Of a DNA stretch of 64,000 nt, positions 30,815-42,749 are shown one piece after another. The position numbers were made by a program, and so were the translations under genes. The notes beneath the pieces were generated by a model that saw nothing but the letters and a program-made list of their open reading frames with translations, did not search any database and was not told the DNA's origin. Source of the stretch: Dicaeum eximium (Eukaryota; Chordata; Aves; Passeriformes; Dicaeidae); the NCBI GenBank assembly GCA_013396995.1, contig VWZP01010272.1, forward strand, positions 293,611-357,610. The letters are read 5' to 3'. How positions within the stretch are numbered: the stretch's first letter is position 1; every line of letters starts with the position of its first letter.

Positions 30815-31310
30815 GGCTCATTCAGGTTGGAAAATCGCTCTAAGATCATGGAGTCCAACCATTAACCCAGCACTGCCAAGGCCACCACTAACCCATATCC
30901 CCAAGTGCCACATCCACATGGCTTTTAAATCTCTCCAAGGGTGGTGACTCCACCACTCACCTGGGCAGCCTAGGCCAGTGCCTGATCACTCTTTCCATGA
31001 GGAAATTTTTCCAATACCCAATCTGAAGCTCCCTTACTGCAACTTGAGGCCCTCTCCCTTTCTCTCCTCTTGCTCTTTGTTCCCTGGGAGCAGAGCCCNG
31101 TTGTGCAGAGCCAGAAGGTCCCCCCTAAGCCTCCTTTGCTCCAGCCCAAGCCCCCCCAGCTCCCTCAGCTGCTCCTGGTGCTCCTGGCCCTTCCCCAGCT
31201 GTATTCCCTTCCCTGGACATGCTCCAGCCCCTCAGTGTCTTTCCTGTCATGATGGGCCCAGAACTGACCCCAGGACTGGGTGTGGTCTCACCAGTGGTCC
31301 AACATAGAGA
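30815..31310 (-). mobile_element. CR1 LINE fragment with single-N collapse
   Basis: It shares CCAACCATTAACCCAGCACTG-type, CCCTGGGAGCAGAGCC and GTGCAGAGCCAGAAGGTCC blocks with the copy at 6.87 kb. A single N at 31099 replaces roughly 45 bases present in that copy, so the N marks lost sequence. Non-coding. Confidence 0.9.
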
Positions 31311-33375
31311 CGCCGTCACTGCCCAGGTCCCACTGGACACACTGACACCACCCCAACACCCTGCACACACCATCCCTACCTGGGTTCAGTACCAACTCTC
31401 CCTGGAAAATCCAACATCCTGGAGATGTGTGTCTGTAAAAATCCCATCCAGACTGGGGTAGGTTTGAGCAGTGCTCATCCGGGAGGTGGGAAGAAGTGGG
31501 GTTTGAGGGCAGCAGTGGACGCCACAGTGGGATGCATTTCCCAACTTCCCCTGGAGGCAGCTGACATTCTACTCTTCCGGGTGCCATGGACCACCAAGAG
31601 ATGATGCTGCAGAGCAATTTGTACTTTTGGAGGGTTTTTTGTCTCTTTATGTCTCTTTGTCATCGTAATTTCATCACTAACGGCATAAAAATGCAGATCA
31701 ATATATTGGATTTTGCTCCTGGGCACAGTGAAGGAAAGTATGAACCTGTCTGGATGGACAAACAGGTCTTCTCCCTTCACTTGGAGGTAGGCCCAGGTCC
31801 AGAATCACAGCAGGGGAAAACCAGAGTACTTCCATGCAGCTTAAAGGGAGTGTGTTCATTTCAATTGCCAAAGGAGCCATGCCTCAGTGGTATTCTGCTG
31901 ACATCGTATGAATTCATAGAAATAAACCTGAATTGTGAGACTGAATTTCCTCCCCAAAATCAGAAGCTGGTTGGCATCAAATCTGAAGTATCTGATTTGC
32001 TTTCCTCCTGTCCAAAGGGAGTTGCTCAGTTTATCAGACATGAATCCAGCTGTGTGCTTCCCAAAGTTTGCTCTCTGAATCTGAGACATGGGGGTGTTTT
32101 GTCTGTTTGTTTGGTTTTTTTTAGTTTGTTTTGAGGGGTTTTTCCTGCCCCACTGAAGGCAGTGAAAGCCTTTCTCCCCTCAAACAGGAGAACACAAACT
32201 TGAGAACACAAGCAAGACCCATCCCAGCCATCCAAACCAGTGTGGAAGTTCCAGGCCTATCCCAGCACATGCAATTAAGAAGTTAATTAGTTTTCTGTCA
32301 TCTGTAGGAACTCCGTACCACCCTGTGCAGTGTCAGGGACTGTTTATCCATGGAGCTTATGAATAGTGTTGCTGTGTAATTGAAAGGTGGTGTGATGGGA
32401 TTCATGCTGGTGAATCGAGGGGCTGCAGGGTGCCCACACTTTCCATCCCCTGTCCACATGCCCACAGAAGATGCAGCTCTGCTGAGCAAAACCCCGTTGG
32501 CCTGAGACTCATGTCCAGGAGCCTTTGCTCAGGATCCCAGTCTTCCCTGGGAAACCACACTGGTCTGCTCTGTGCACTGTGGGCAAAACCACTTCCCATG
32601 TGGAACCAGGCTGGACAGCACGGATTTTAGAGCAAGACTGCAATTTCCCAACCACAAAGACACTTGGTCTGGAGGAGATGCGAGTCCGGGTAACATTAGC
32701 ACCATCAGAAAGCTCCGGATGACTTTAGTGTGTCTAGGATTTTTTGGCTTGAGGTTCTCCAAACCCATGTACCGACCAGGCAGGAAACAGCTCTTTCCAT
32801 CCCAAGAAAATTCCTGGGACACAGGGAAGTCCTCTTCTAAAATGTGAAAACAGGAACTGAGAGTACAAAGATACAAATTCATGAGGAAGCAGTAGTGCAT
32901 TATTTTATTTTATTTACGCTTAAAAAGGAAAAGCAGACTGTGTGTTTCTTTAACCAAACTTACTTCCATTGAAAAACCAAAACACAGAAACAAATAGTGA
33001 CTATCTACAAGTTTATTCTAACTCAATAATTTTGGAGGGTGCCTTCTGTTGAAACCAAGAATCCTTTATGAAGATTTATACTATGTATAATTTTTTTTTT
33101 TTTTGGAAGAAAAAAGAAAAACCCAACAGATAATGTGTTAAGACAGTGTTTTTATATCAGTAATCCCTCAAGCCCCAGCTTAATGCCATAGATCATAAAC
33201 CACATGCTCAAAGCTGAGTGTGCACTTTGCTGTCTTGGGCTTTGAAGAACATTTGAAGTTGCAAATGTGCTTGTCCTGAAGTAGTATAATTTGATCTGCA
33301 CATGAAGATAGCAACAAATTATGATTCTGCTCTTCTTTCTTTGATAGTTTTTAAATGGATGGACTGCAGTCCTTG
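31311..33375. other. Non-coding region
   Basis: No gene is recognised. Contents: a T/G-rich run at about 32095-32135, an ATTAAGAAGTTAATTAG stretch at about 32273 with homeodomain-type cores, AT-rich sequence at 32890-33120 including a T run (33091-33104), and otherwise plain unique sequence. Confidence 0.4.
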
Positions 33376-33378
33376 ACT

Positions 33379-33695
33379 TCACAGACTCACAGAATGGTTT
33401 GGATTGGAAGGAACATGCAAGATCACCTCATTCCACACCTTGCCATGGGCAGGGACACCTCCCACTATCCCAGGTTGCTCAAAGACCCACCCAGTCTAGC
33501 CTTGGACACTTCCAGGGATCCAGGGGCAGCCACAGCTCCCTGGGCACCCTGTGCCAGGGCCTCAGCACCCTCACAGGGAACAATTCCTTCCCAATATCCC
33601 ATCTATCCCTTGTCCAGTCCCTCCATCCCTTGTCCGAATTCCTTCTCCAGCTCTCCTGGAGCCCCTTTAATCCCTGGAAGGGGCTCTGAGGTCCA
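33379..33695 (-). mobile_element. CR1 LINE fragment, left arm of an inverted CR1 pair
   Basis: CACAGACTCACAGAATGG, GGATTGGAAGGAACATG, then CCACTATCCCAGGTTGCTC and CTCTCCTGGAGCCCCTTTAA. 5'-truncated. A forward copy lies about 165 bp downstream. Confidence 0.92.
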
Positions 33696-33859
33696 GAGCA
33701 ACATGCACAGCTATTCCTGCCAGAGCAAACAGCATCTCGATGGAGGAGCTGCCGTGATCCTCAGCAGGCTGGGCGGCCATTTCCCACGTGGGATGTCCTG
33801 GGGCTGAAATAGGTGGAAGGTGGGGAAAGTGGTGAATGAGAGGCTGGACATAGGCTCAC

Positions 33860-34165
33860 AGCTCAGAAAGTCAGCTGTGTCCTGGGCTGCATCTTCAGCT
33901 CTACAGAGCTGCCTCCAGATCTGGAGTCCTTGGCATAAGAAGGACATGGAACTGCTGGAACAACTCCAGATGAGGCCACAGAGATGCTATTAGGACTCTA
34001 TGGCTGCCTCATCCCTGGAAATGCCCAAGGCTGGGTTGGACAAGGCTTGGAGCAACCTGGGATAGTGGAAGGTATCCCTGCTCATGGCAGGGGGGTGGAA
34101 CAAAATGAAATTTAAGGTCCCTTCCAACCCCAACCAATCTGTGGTTTGATGATTTTATGGTATCT
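33860..34165 (+). mobile_element. CR1 LINE fragment, right arm of an inverted CR1 pair
   Basis: Forward orientation: TCATCCCTGGAAATGCCCAA, then TTGGAGCAACCTGGGATAGT, CCCTTCCAACCCCAACCAAT and TCTGTGGTTTGATGATTTTA. The left border is diffuse. Confidence 0.88.
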
Positions 34166-37100
34166 TTAAAGAATAGGTCCCTTGGGTGGCATTTAGTAGA
34201 ACAGCCCCAAATACCATGTGTGTTTGGGCACAGAACTAGGGTAGGGAGAATATTCCAAGGCCCCACTGTTATCCCTGTATAACATGACTGTGGATCCCAC
34301 TCCCAGGCTGGCAGACAGCTCCTGGCCGTTCACAACTTATCCTCTCACAGGAGCTACCTGGTCCTGCCCCTCTGGCTATTGCAAGCACCGAGTGCTGAAG
34401 AGTCTGTGGTGGGGTCAGCAGTCTAGGCTGAGCACTCAGCATGGATTATTGGTGCACCCAAGCTCTCACAGGGATTTCAATCCCAGGTTTCATTGTTTTG
34501 ACTGAAAATGGAAACATACCTTTTTGCCCCAGGCTGAAATACAAATATTTGTACCATTTGTACCAAGTCTGGGATGTGGGATTGGCTGGCTCAGAGCCAG
34601 CTGGTGCCTTTACTGCCATGCAAGCAGAGATGCAGTCCTGCCAACAGAAGGCTGTGGTCCCTTTTGGTCACCCCTGCGGACACAAGGCTGTTCATGGCAA
34701 GGCAGACAGGCAGTTTGTACACTGCCGGGGGCTGGCATTCCTGGATGCCCACACTTTAAGTAAATTAGAGGGAGAACGTACAATAGGGAGTCTCTAAGAA
34801 ATACCAATCTGGACAATTTTGTAGTGGTGTTTCCTTCCAGATGGCTTTCCCAACCTTCCTGCTTTGCTGGGTTAACTGAAGGTCGGGTCTCAACAAAGTC
34901 AACTGGAGAGTTGCCCTTGGCACTGGTGGGATCAGGGGTTTGGCCTGGGAGTGGGCTGCCAGGCCAGGGGAGGTGATGTGCCACTGCAGCCAATTCCTCT
35001 CCCAGCAAGTGCACAGGCAGCAGATCCCCTCCATGGCTTGGATGCTGTTTTTGGGTCTGGATGGTGATAAGGAGCCGAGCAGGGCCACTCACTCCCTCCA
35101 TTGTAGTTATCTCCTATTTGCACATGCGGCGGCTACAGGACAAACCAAGTCCTTTTTGATTTGTCATAGATTCTGGGTGACTTCATGAATCCAAGCTCTG
35201 TTGCATTGTCATGCTCTTGCTGGAAGTGGCTTTGAATGGGTGTTTAATGAAGATGTTAATTGAAAGCACGTGGGAGGAATTTGAGCTGTCTTGGAGCTCC
35301 TCAGATCCCAGAGCCATCATCCCCTTCAAAACAGAACAGAAGAAGAGTTATTACAAAACAAATCATGTTTGTATAGGCGCTTAAAAAATAGTCCTTTTCC
35401 AGCTCTGTTAAGCTCATGTTACTGGCAGGGCTGAACTGGAGAGACCATGTGGGCCATTGAATGCCTTCAGCAAATTAAACCAGCATCCAAAGGAGAAACA
35501 AGGCACTGCTGTCCAGATCCTGTCCAGACTGCAGCAAGACACAGCGCGATACCCGGCAGCCGCAGGTCCTGCTCTGCTTGGCCAGGGGCCCGCTCCTGGA
35601 AATGTCCATCCCTGGCAGAAGGGGAACTTCTGCCCACTGGGAGCCCTTGACTTCCAGTTGAGGACCCTCAGCCCAGGCGCTTTGGAGAGCTGGAGGCTGT
35701 TCAGTGCACAGCCCCAGGCATTCTGGCAGCCATGGCTTGTGTAGACTCCATCCTCTCTGCTCAGACGTGCACGAAGGAGATGGAGCTCCATCCTTCCGGA
35801 CATGCATTTTCTCTCAGCTGATGGTGCACATCTGGCTCTGGCCACAGCTGGAGAGGTCCTCTTCCCAACAGGGCTGGGGCTGCCTACTGCCTACACCAAC
35901 TGTGACCCTGCTGGTCTTCTCCATGACTTTGTGTTGAAGGTGCTCCTATTCTTCACCTGGTCTAAGTTTCCCATCCCCCATTTTCCTACCCAGCACACTG
36001 CAGGGAGACTGGGCAGGATGCAATATTTTGAGACCTCTCCCCGTCCAACAAATTGGACTGGAATTGGCTGGTCGACTGAGAAGTTATTAGGAACAGACAC
36101 CCCCAGACAATGTGATTGCACAAGCTTCATTTCCTTAGAAAAGCAGGCCAACAGCACAGGAGGCTGTCAGTAAACATGTTGATTCCAGGGTCTTTTCGGC
36201 GCTGCTCGCAGGAAGTATAGTGCTGGCGCCCAGCCTGCACCTCCAAATGCTGCCTCTTGCTCGGGGATGCCTGGACACAGCTTATCTATCAGAGGATTGG
36301 CAGTGTTGGAGTGGAGAGTGTGTTACCTTGGCTCTTGGCAATTGCCAACAGCTGAAATCTTTCCTGAGGCAGGCAGGGTGGATGATGTGGGGCGAGCCAT
36401 TGACTGCTCTGGGGTACCCTGGGTGCAGGGTGGGGCTGGACCAGAAGCATTAGACTCTGCCACTGCCCAGAAGGGGCTGAGAACATCATGGTGTTCGTAT
36501 CCAGAGTCACCCACGATCAGAAAGGTGCAGGGGGATGAGATGTCCCCATGGTGTATGGTCCTTACAGCCCAGCCTCTCTGGATTCCAGCTTGCCTTCTGG
36601 CTGCAACTCAGCGGGCTACCTTTGGGCTTTCCTTCACCCTTTCTTTCACCCAGACACTTATCCCTGTGCTTCCCAGCCCCTGGAGTTACAGCCAGACTGA
36701 AGGAAGATCTCTTGCAACACTGGAATGCTCTGCAGTCATTACCTCCCTCCCTAGAAATTTTTGGGGTCAGAGGACATAAGTCTCAATAATCGTCCAACAA
36801 CGTCAATGGAGCTCCGTTGATTTACACCAGCTGAGGATCAAACCCCTCCCTTTCCTCTCCCATATTTAAGATATTTTCCAGACTTCAGACGTATACAGGG
36901 GAGGGAGTTGATGGCTCCTGGGTTGTTGAAGAGGCTCCAGCTTTGGTCCTGGCCTGGAGTAACAGGAATAAGGTGGCTACCCTGGCTGTGTCTCTGCATG
37001 GAAAAGCCATGCTCCTACAGTGTGCTGGCCCTCAAGCTGGCAGACTGGCTGGGCAAGCATTAGTGAAACCACACATCCAGAAGGTCTCTTCAGGCTGAGA

Positions 37101-37540
37101 TGTGGCTCTGTCGCCATTTCTCTCATGGCCAGCAGAAGCATGGCCAGCACAAAATGCCATCGCTGCTCCATAGTGTGCTATGGACCCCACAACTTCAGTT
37201 CCTCATTTCTGCAGCCACAACAAAATCCAGTACACTGAAACCTTGCATGATCCACCTTGGGGCTCACCACATCCCTCCTCAAGCCTTTGCTAAGCAGGAC
37301 ATCACTGCCACACGGCCACTGGAGTTGGAGTAGTTCTGCTGAGTTCAGGATGGACCACCAGGGACCAGAAAACCCAGACACCTTGAGCACAGCCCTGTCT
37401 AACTGCAAGGAAAAAACACCCGTGAGTCTTGAGGCAGCATCAGTTTTGATAACAGTGACAGTCTGTAACAGTGAAAGTTCATTCTGAGCCCAATGTTTTG
37501 GTCTGGGCAGCTGGGCCAGTCCTGAGGGGAAGCGCCTTTA
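34166..37540. other. Non-coding region with AT-rich blocks and an ancient-repeat-like fragment
   Basis: No gene is supported. The block at 35195-35420 has homeodomain-rich sequence (GTTTAATGAAGATGTTAATTG; ACAAATCATGTTTGTATAGG). At about 36795-36840, CAATGGAGCTCCGTTGATTT followed by ACACCAGCTGAGGATC resembles an old tetrapod interspersed repeat. The rest is ordinary unique sequence. Confidence 0.4.
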
Positions 37541-37552
37541 ATATTGCTGATA

Positions 37553-37707
37553 GCTGGATCCAATTTATAAGGCGCTCAGCAGAGACAATCATCAGGGAAG
37601 GAGACAAATAATCTTCAGGCAATTAAATTTAATTGTTCCATCTGAAGATTATTTATCTCCCTGCCTGATTAATGTCTCCTCGAAGCGCCTAATAAATTGG
37701 ATCCAGC
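37553..37707. repeat. Imperfect 155-bp inverted repeat (hairpin) with palindromic AT centre
   Basis: The left arm 37553-37627 and the right arm 37628-37707 are reverse complements at about 64 of 75 positions, allowing one 5-nt indel. Outer ends are GCTGGATCCAATTTAT and ATAAATTGGATCCAGC. The shared inner blocks are AATAATCTTCAG / CTGAAGATTATT and TAAGGCGCT / AGCGCCTAA. The centre AATTAAATTTAATT (37621-37634) is itself a perfect palindrome, so there is no loop. Weaker symmetry extends to about 37541-37720. There is no reading frame and no flanking target duplication that I can see. It resembles ancient palindromic repeats of the Eulor/UCON type, though the family is not identified. Confidence 0.85.
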
Positions 37708-38345
37708 CATCACTGATAGTGGCTGCTTTTCTCCTGGAGCAGTGAAGGGTGTGGAGAGCAGAGCAGCACTCAGCTCTGTGTGTTGCTTAAGATCTGTCAC
37801 CTCAGAACATTTTTTTAGCAGACTTGAATGTGTCCACAGGCTTTATCAATACCCAGATCTGGTGCAGAGAGCTTGGCAGTCCTGGGTCATGCGAAAGCTA
37901 CCAGACCAAGGGACTGGGTGGAAGGAGATCCTGTTCAGATCTCATGTATCGGGCTACAATGTAAGGCATCAGTGAAGATTTGTAAGTCTCTCTGTCTCTG
38001 CTTCATCAGCTTCTGGTCTGGCTGTTTCTAGAAAGGGATGGGGAGGAGGAAGAGGAGGAAACCCTATCAGCAGGAGGTGGGTGAGAGGGGATGTGCCACA
38101 GCTCAGGATACAAGGGTCTCCCATGGGATCATGGAACATGGCATCACTCCTGGAAATTCCCCCCGGCTTCTCTGTCCCTGCCAGGGAACACCTCAAGCCT
38201 GGAGCAGGTCAGTTTACAGCTGGCACAAGACCTGTTTCTTTTATCCAGCTTCTCTTTCCATTGCCAACATGGGATGTGCCTTTGAAGTCAGCCCTTTCTC
38301 ATGCCTTTGCTTGTTTGTAACCCACATGGAAATGGGTCTGCACTG

Positions 38346-38378
38346 CATGGAGGGCCCAAGACATGGAGGGCCCAAGAC
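38346..38378. repeat. Short tandem duplication, 16-bp unit
   Basis: GGAGGGCCCAAGACAT occurs twice in direct succession (CATGGAGGGCCCAAGACAT then GGAGGGCCCAAGACAT). It is probably a replication-slippage event of no known function. Confidence 0.8.
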
Positions 38379-38618
38379 ATATCCAGCAGACCCAGATGAA
38401 TTAAGGTGAAAGAAGTCTCAGAAAGCAGTGTGGTCAGTAAATCTTATCAGGAAGGGGAAGAGTCATCAGTGAGGAGCATGTGGAGCTTTTCTGTCCAGAG
38501 ACAAAGAGCAGCAGTGGAGCAGGTTTTGCTCTGGCCTGGTCTGATTCCAGGAGACACAATGAGTAATCTTTGTTCACCATCGTTACCCACCTGGACAGTG
38601 AATTACATCTGTGCTCAG

Positions 38619-38735
38619 AGAATCATAGAAGTGTTAAGATGGGAAAAGCCCATTAAGATCATCAAGTCCAACCCTCAACTCAGCACTACCAAGTCCACCA
38701 CTAAACCATGTCCCCATGTTGCCAGAGCTCCTTGA
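38619..38735 (-). mobile_element. CR1 LINE fragment (short)
   Basis: AGAATCATAGAAGTGTTAAG, then CATCAAGTCCAACCCTCAAC, CAGCACTACCAAGTCCACCA and CTAAACCATGTCCCC: the terminal ~115 bases of a reverse CR1, same subfamily type as at 59.9 kb. Confidence 0.88.
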
Positions 38736-38879
38736 GCTGTGAATCCCTGTCCTGCCTGCAGCTTGTTATCAGAGTGGATTGCAGGCTGGGAACAACAGTA
38801 AAATCTTGGGAGTCTGTGGGTGTTCTGAGGGACTGTGCATTTCTGAAATCATGTCTCTATTCACCATCTAAACATCGAA

Positions 38880-39080
38880 TAGTTCAGTAGTATTTAATTA
38901 GCATACAATAACTGTCCCATTGAATTAGATCAAATACATAATTTTGGAATGCTATTTACAGTGTTAGTTTTCTTGCAGAAATCCATGTGTCAGAGCTTTA
39001 TCCATTATTATAGTCTTTTAAATAGGCAGATGTGCCTTTCATGGCCAACTGCATGTTTTATTAATGGGCTAGAACTATCA
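38880..39080. promoter_or_regulatory. Candidate conserved AT-rich element
   Basis: A dense cluster of homeodomain-type cores in unique sequence: AGTATTTAATTAGCATAC, GAATTAGATCAAATACATAA, TTATCCATTATTATAG and GTTTTATTAATGGGC. Composition differs sharply from the flanks. Regulatory function is inference without conservation data. Confidence 0.3.
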
Positions 39081-39283
39081 GATATATTGTAAATCACAGG
39101 ACACAGCCACCAGTCTGCTGCTTCTCTGCTCCAGGGTCCCAAGGCAAGGGAGATTAATTGCCTGAGCAGCTCATACAGAGCAGTGGGGCACATGCTCACT
39201 TCCCTGCTCTCAGAGCAGGTTCTCCTGACCACTGGTAGCCCTCTCTGCCCTGTCATCACTGCCTCTCCTCCTGGCCACACATC

Positions 39284-39344
39284 TGGCATGCAAACCTCCA
39301 GATGGCACATGCAAATGTCCAGCTGGCATGTGCAAACCTTCACA
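39284..39344. repeat. Three-copy ~20-bp direct repeat carrying octamer-like motifs
   Basis: Three adjacent units (39284-39302, 39303-39323, 39324-39344) of the form TGGCAxxTGCAAAxxTCCAGx. The cores are ATGCAAAC, ATGCAAAT (an exact POU octamer at 39309-39316) and GTGCAAAC. It could be a small homotypic POU-factor cluster or simply a slippage product. Confidence 0.6.
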
Positions 39345-42300
39345 CATATATAGATAATAAAATTCACGTGGGCTGCTCTGCTCCTCCAGTTCCCTCTTTT
39401 CTCTCCTCTGGTTCATCTTTCACCTGTCTCTCTCCTCTCCACCCTCCAAAGTCAAGGGCAGCAGCAGGGAACCAGGGACCTCTCCAACAGAGCCAAACTC
39501 CCCAGGTCACTCGTTTATCAAAGCCCTCACACATTGCACACGTTGCACACGAACACATCCTGTCTCACTCAAGCCAACAGAGCGGCATGTCTCATCATTA
39601 GAATATTCACTAACAATTCAAATGGCCTCTTTTGGTGGGATTAGAAATACTGCATGGGTGATTGCTCCATAGGAAATAACCTTGAAAAGCAGGGGAGGGA
39701 CACGCCGAAAGTGAAAGCTGGAATCGGGCTAAAGATTTAGTTCAAAAGCTCTTGGCAAAGCCACACTGGCCACAGTCAGACCCGCCCAGAGACCCCCAGG
39801 CATGCGACAGGGCTAATGAGGGCCCATCGTCTGAGTGACAGCACTGTGCCCGAGGGCATCCTAGCCAAAGGCTCAGTACAATGTTCCATCTCCCTGGCAG
39901 GGCTGGGTCTTGGCAGGAGCAGCCTCCTGCCCTCCACAAGCTCCCCAGGGGTGCTCCAAGCAGCCATTCCCAAGCCAGTGGCTCTGCTGCTCTGCTCCAG
40001 CTCGAGTCGTCCCCGTGGAAGCACCAACAGAGCACCCAGATCCTCTTCTGCAGACAAGCCTAGCATGTCTGACACAGGGCTGTGACAAAAATACCCTTTT
40101 GGTGCTATCAGGGAGCACAGCCAGGGGCCAAGCTCACTAAAGAGGTGAGCTGCAGCACCACACACATCTGGCCCTTGGCTGGACACTGTCTGTGATCACA
40201 TTTTATCTGGATGAGGAATGAGTCCAGCCCTTGAGGGCTGTCCCTGAATCAGGCTTGGAGACCCTTATTCGGCCCAGGAAGGTGATCTCCATGGCCAGCT
40301 TTGGAGAGGTATGAAGGACCAGCCTTTGGCTCCTGCCTGCAGCTTCTCCAAAGCATCCATGGGCAGGAAAAGGGATGGAAGAAGGCTGGAGGAGGCTGGA
40401 AAGCACTCAGAGATTTGGGAATAGTAGGACCCAGGGCAATGGGAGACATGGCAGGTGCAGACAAGGAAGACAGCAAGGAGAAGGGAACACAGGATTGTGC
40501 ATGACCATCTCTGCTTTGTGCATCTGTAATGATAGCACTGGATCTGTGCTAAAATCCTGTATCTGTGCATAATACTCCACTGGGGACAGATGTCCTCCCT
40601 TGTTTTGTAAATGCAGTACTGGTCCCAAACCCAAATGATTTCCCCCATCTAGCATCGTCCCCCCTCCCATCAGCTGCAAATGGCACAGATGGCTGGAAAA
40701 GAAGAACAGTTATTAAAAAAACGAAAACAAAAACAAAGCAACCCCCCTCCCCCCCCAAAAAACCTACCACCCACCCCAACCCTGTTATTTCTGCATTTTT
40801 AATGTGTGAGAACACTTCCTTCCTTCCAGGAGAAATCAATCCAGTACCAAAGTGTTAATCACTTCCCAGCTGTCTCCTCCAAGCAAGGTAAAGTTGCGCT
40901 GGTCCCTGGCAAGCATGGCACCTTGCTATGCTCCCAGGCTGCCCCCTGGCTCCTGAATCAGCCCTTGTTCCCTGAGAAGAGGGATGGAGGGGGCTGGTGT
41001 CACAGCCAAAGTCATGGGGAGCCTTCAGGAGGCCATGTAGGTGGCTGGAGGTGCTGGATAGAGAAGGCTTCGGCCGTGCAGCAGAGCAGGAGAGGGTGAT
41101 GGAGCTCAGCCAGCTGTCTGAGCACTTGGCATCCCAGCAGATCAGGAGCAGGATGAGTCCTTGGCCGGGACAGACCATGAGCAGCTCAGAGGGACTGGAG
41201 GCCAGCAGACCATGTCCTCGTGGGACTGCACTGTGCCCGAAGGACAAACCTCCTGCAGTGCCAGGAACCCGCTCCAGCCTGGGGACTCCTCTCGTGGCTT
41301 CCTCACCCACACAGCAGATCCTAACACAGACTTTGGGGCCTCCTGTCAGATGTGTTTAAGAGCTTGAGAAGGGATGTGGGCTGCAGAACAGGCTTGGATG
41401 CTCTGTGCTCAGTGCTTGCTGGTACAAGTCCACAAGCAAGGGTTGTGCTGCTCACAGGGGTCTCAGAGTCCCTCTGGCCATACCCCAAGAAATTTCAACT
41501 CTCTGCTGAATTCAGTCTGCCACCTGTAGAAGAGCCCCCAACAAGGATGCCTTGCCTTGGACAACTAGGTTTGCATGCATGGAGGAAGCCCAGATGTCCA
41601 GACCCGTGCAGGCTCTTCCATAGGGCCTGCAGCCCTGGTGTTGTGGTTTAACCTCAGCCAAGATCAGAACACCCGGGCAGTGCCAGGAGCTGCACAGGAG
41701 GGACGAGATGATGTGATGCCATGGGTGAGCAAGCCCAAGGGGCAGTCAGAACAACTGGTACCCCAGGGGCAGAGGGATCCAGCAGGATGTGTGGGCAATG
41801 CCAGGAGTGCCATGATGAGGGGTCTCCTGCACAGGGACGAGCAGGGAGGAACCAGCAAAAGTCCATCGACACACAAAACACATCCGATGTCAATTCTAAA
41901 TTCCTACATTTGAAGAACAGTGTGAAAACGAAGTGTTCTCTCAGGCTTTGAAGAGTCAGCTCATGATTCAGAGGAGAAGAACAGATCCCCTTGTCATCCT
42001 GGAGCTGTGGGGAAGTGGAGAGAGGATCTCAGCCCTTAGAGCCCCCTTGGATTGCCCATAGTGGGGATGGGATCCCTCAGCATCCAAATAACAAGCAATT
42101 TGCTTCCATGGGATCCTGGAGGTGGTACCGCATGGGGAGCAGAAGTTCTGTGACTCCCAAGCCCAAGAGCTGCTGCTCTGTGCTCTGAGGTGTTAGGTGG
42201 TGACAGCCTGGGCTGGCCCCACTGTGCAGAGGACATGTTCCTTCCAAATGTCTTCAGACACCATTTCACAGGAAACTCCAGAAAAATACTTTAATCTTGC

Positions 42301-42570
42301 TGGTGGAAGAGCAGTTGTCAAAGGGCTGCTGCCTGCAGAACTCTTTGGCCCCTGCCTGCAGAACTCTTTGGCCCCTGCCTGCAGGAGGCTGCACATAGGA
42401 ATTCCACAATGGCAGAGATCCAGCTGGGAGGAAACCCCCACTGAGCTTCCTCTGGTGCCCAGAGGGAGCCAAGGGATGCACAGGGGGTGATCAGGGCAGA
42501 GGGGTAGGAATGGAGAGTGCTGCAGGACCCTCCCACACGGCCATCCCATCTAGGCCGTGTGCAGCTTCCT
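39345..42570. other. Non-coding region
   Basis: No exon is supported. Low-complexity A/C-rich sequence lies at 40708-40790 (AAAACGAAAACAAAAAC, then C runs). A 23-bp tandem duplication (CTGCAGAACTCTTTGGCCCC units) lies at about 42333-42385. The open frame at 40997-41359 is glutamine/serine-rich but has no splice or domain support. Confidence 0.4.
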
Positions 42571-42572
42571 TG

Positions 42573-42749
42573 GTGTTTGGACAGTGCTCTCAGACACAGG
42601 GTGGGTCTGTTCCAAATCAGAATATTCTGTGATCCTATGCGTTTTGTCTGGATCTGTCCTCGGCAACCCAGCCTTGGCACACCACTCTGCCTGGGGCACA
42701 CCGTCCTCGAAATGAGCCCCAAAATGTCTCTCTCTTGCCTCTCCTGCCT
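42573..42749 (+). repeat. Copy A of a 177-bp dispersed direct repeat
   Basis: Matches 49135-49311 without indels at an offset of 6562, with about 7 mismatches (about 96%). The first ~65 bases are a CR1-like tail (GTTTGGACAGTGCTCTCAGA to TTCTGTGATCCTATG). The remaining ~110 bases are not CR1 that I recognise, so the shared unit extends past the normal LINE end. Confidence 0.9.

Noticed and set aside
40997..41359. Glutamine/serine-rich 120-aa frame
   Set aside because: No domain, no splice signals at its edges that make a consistent gene, and an overlapping frame on the other strand.
41639..41680. Sequence starting TGTTGTGGTTTAACCTCAGC, reminiscent of an avian ERV LTR start
   Set aside because: Similarity stops after ~20 bases, and no matching LTR end, second LTR or polyprotein remnant is visible.
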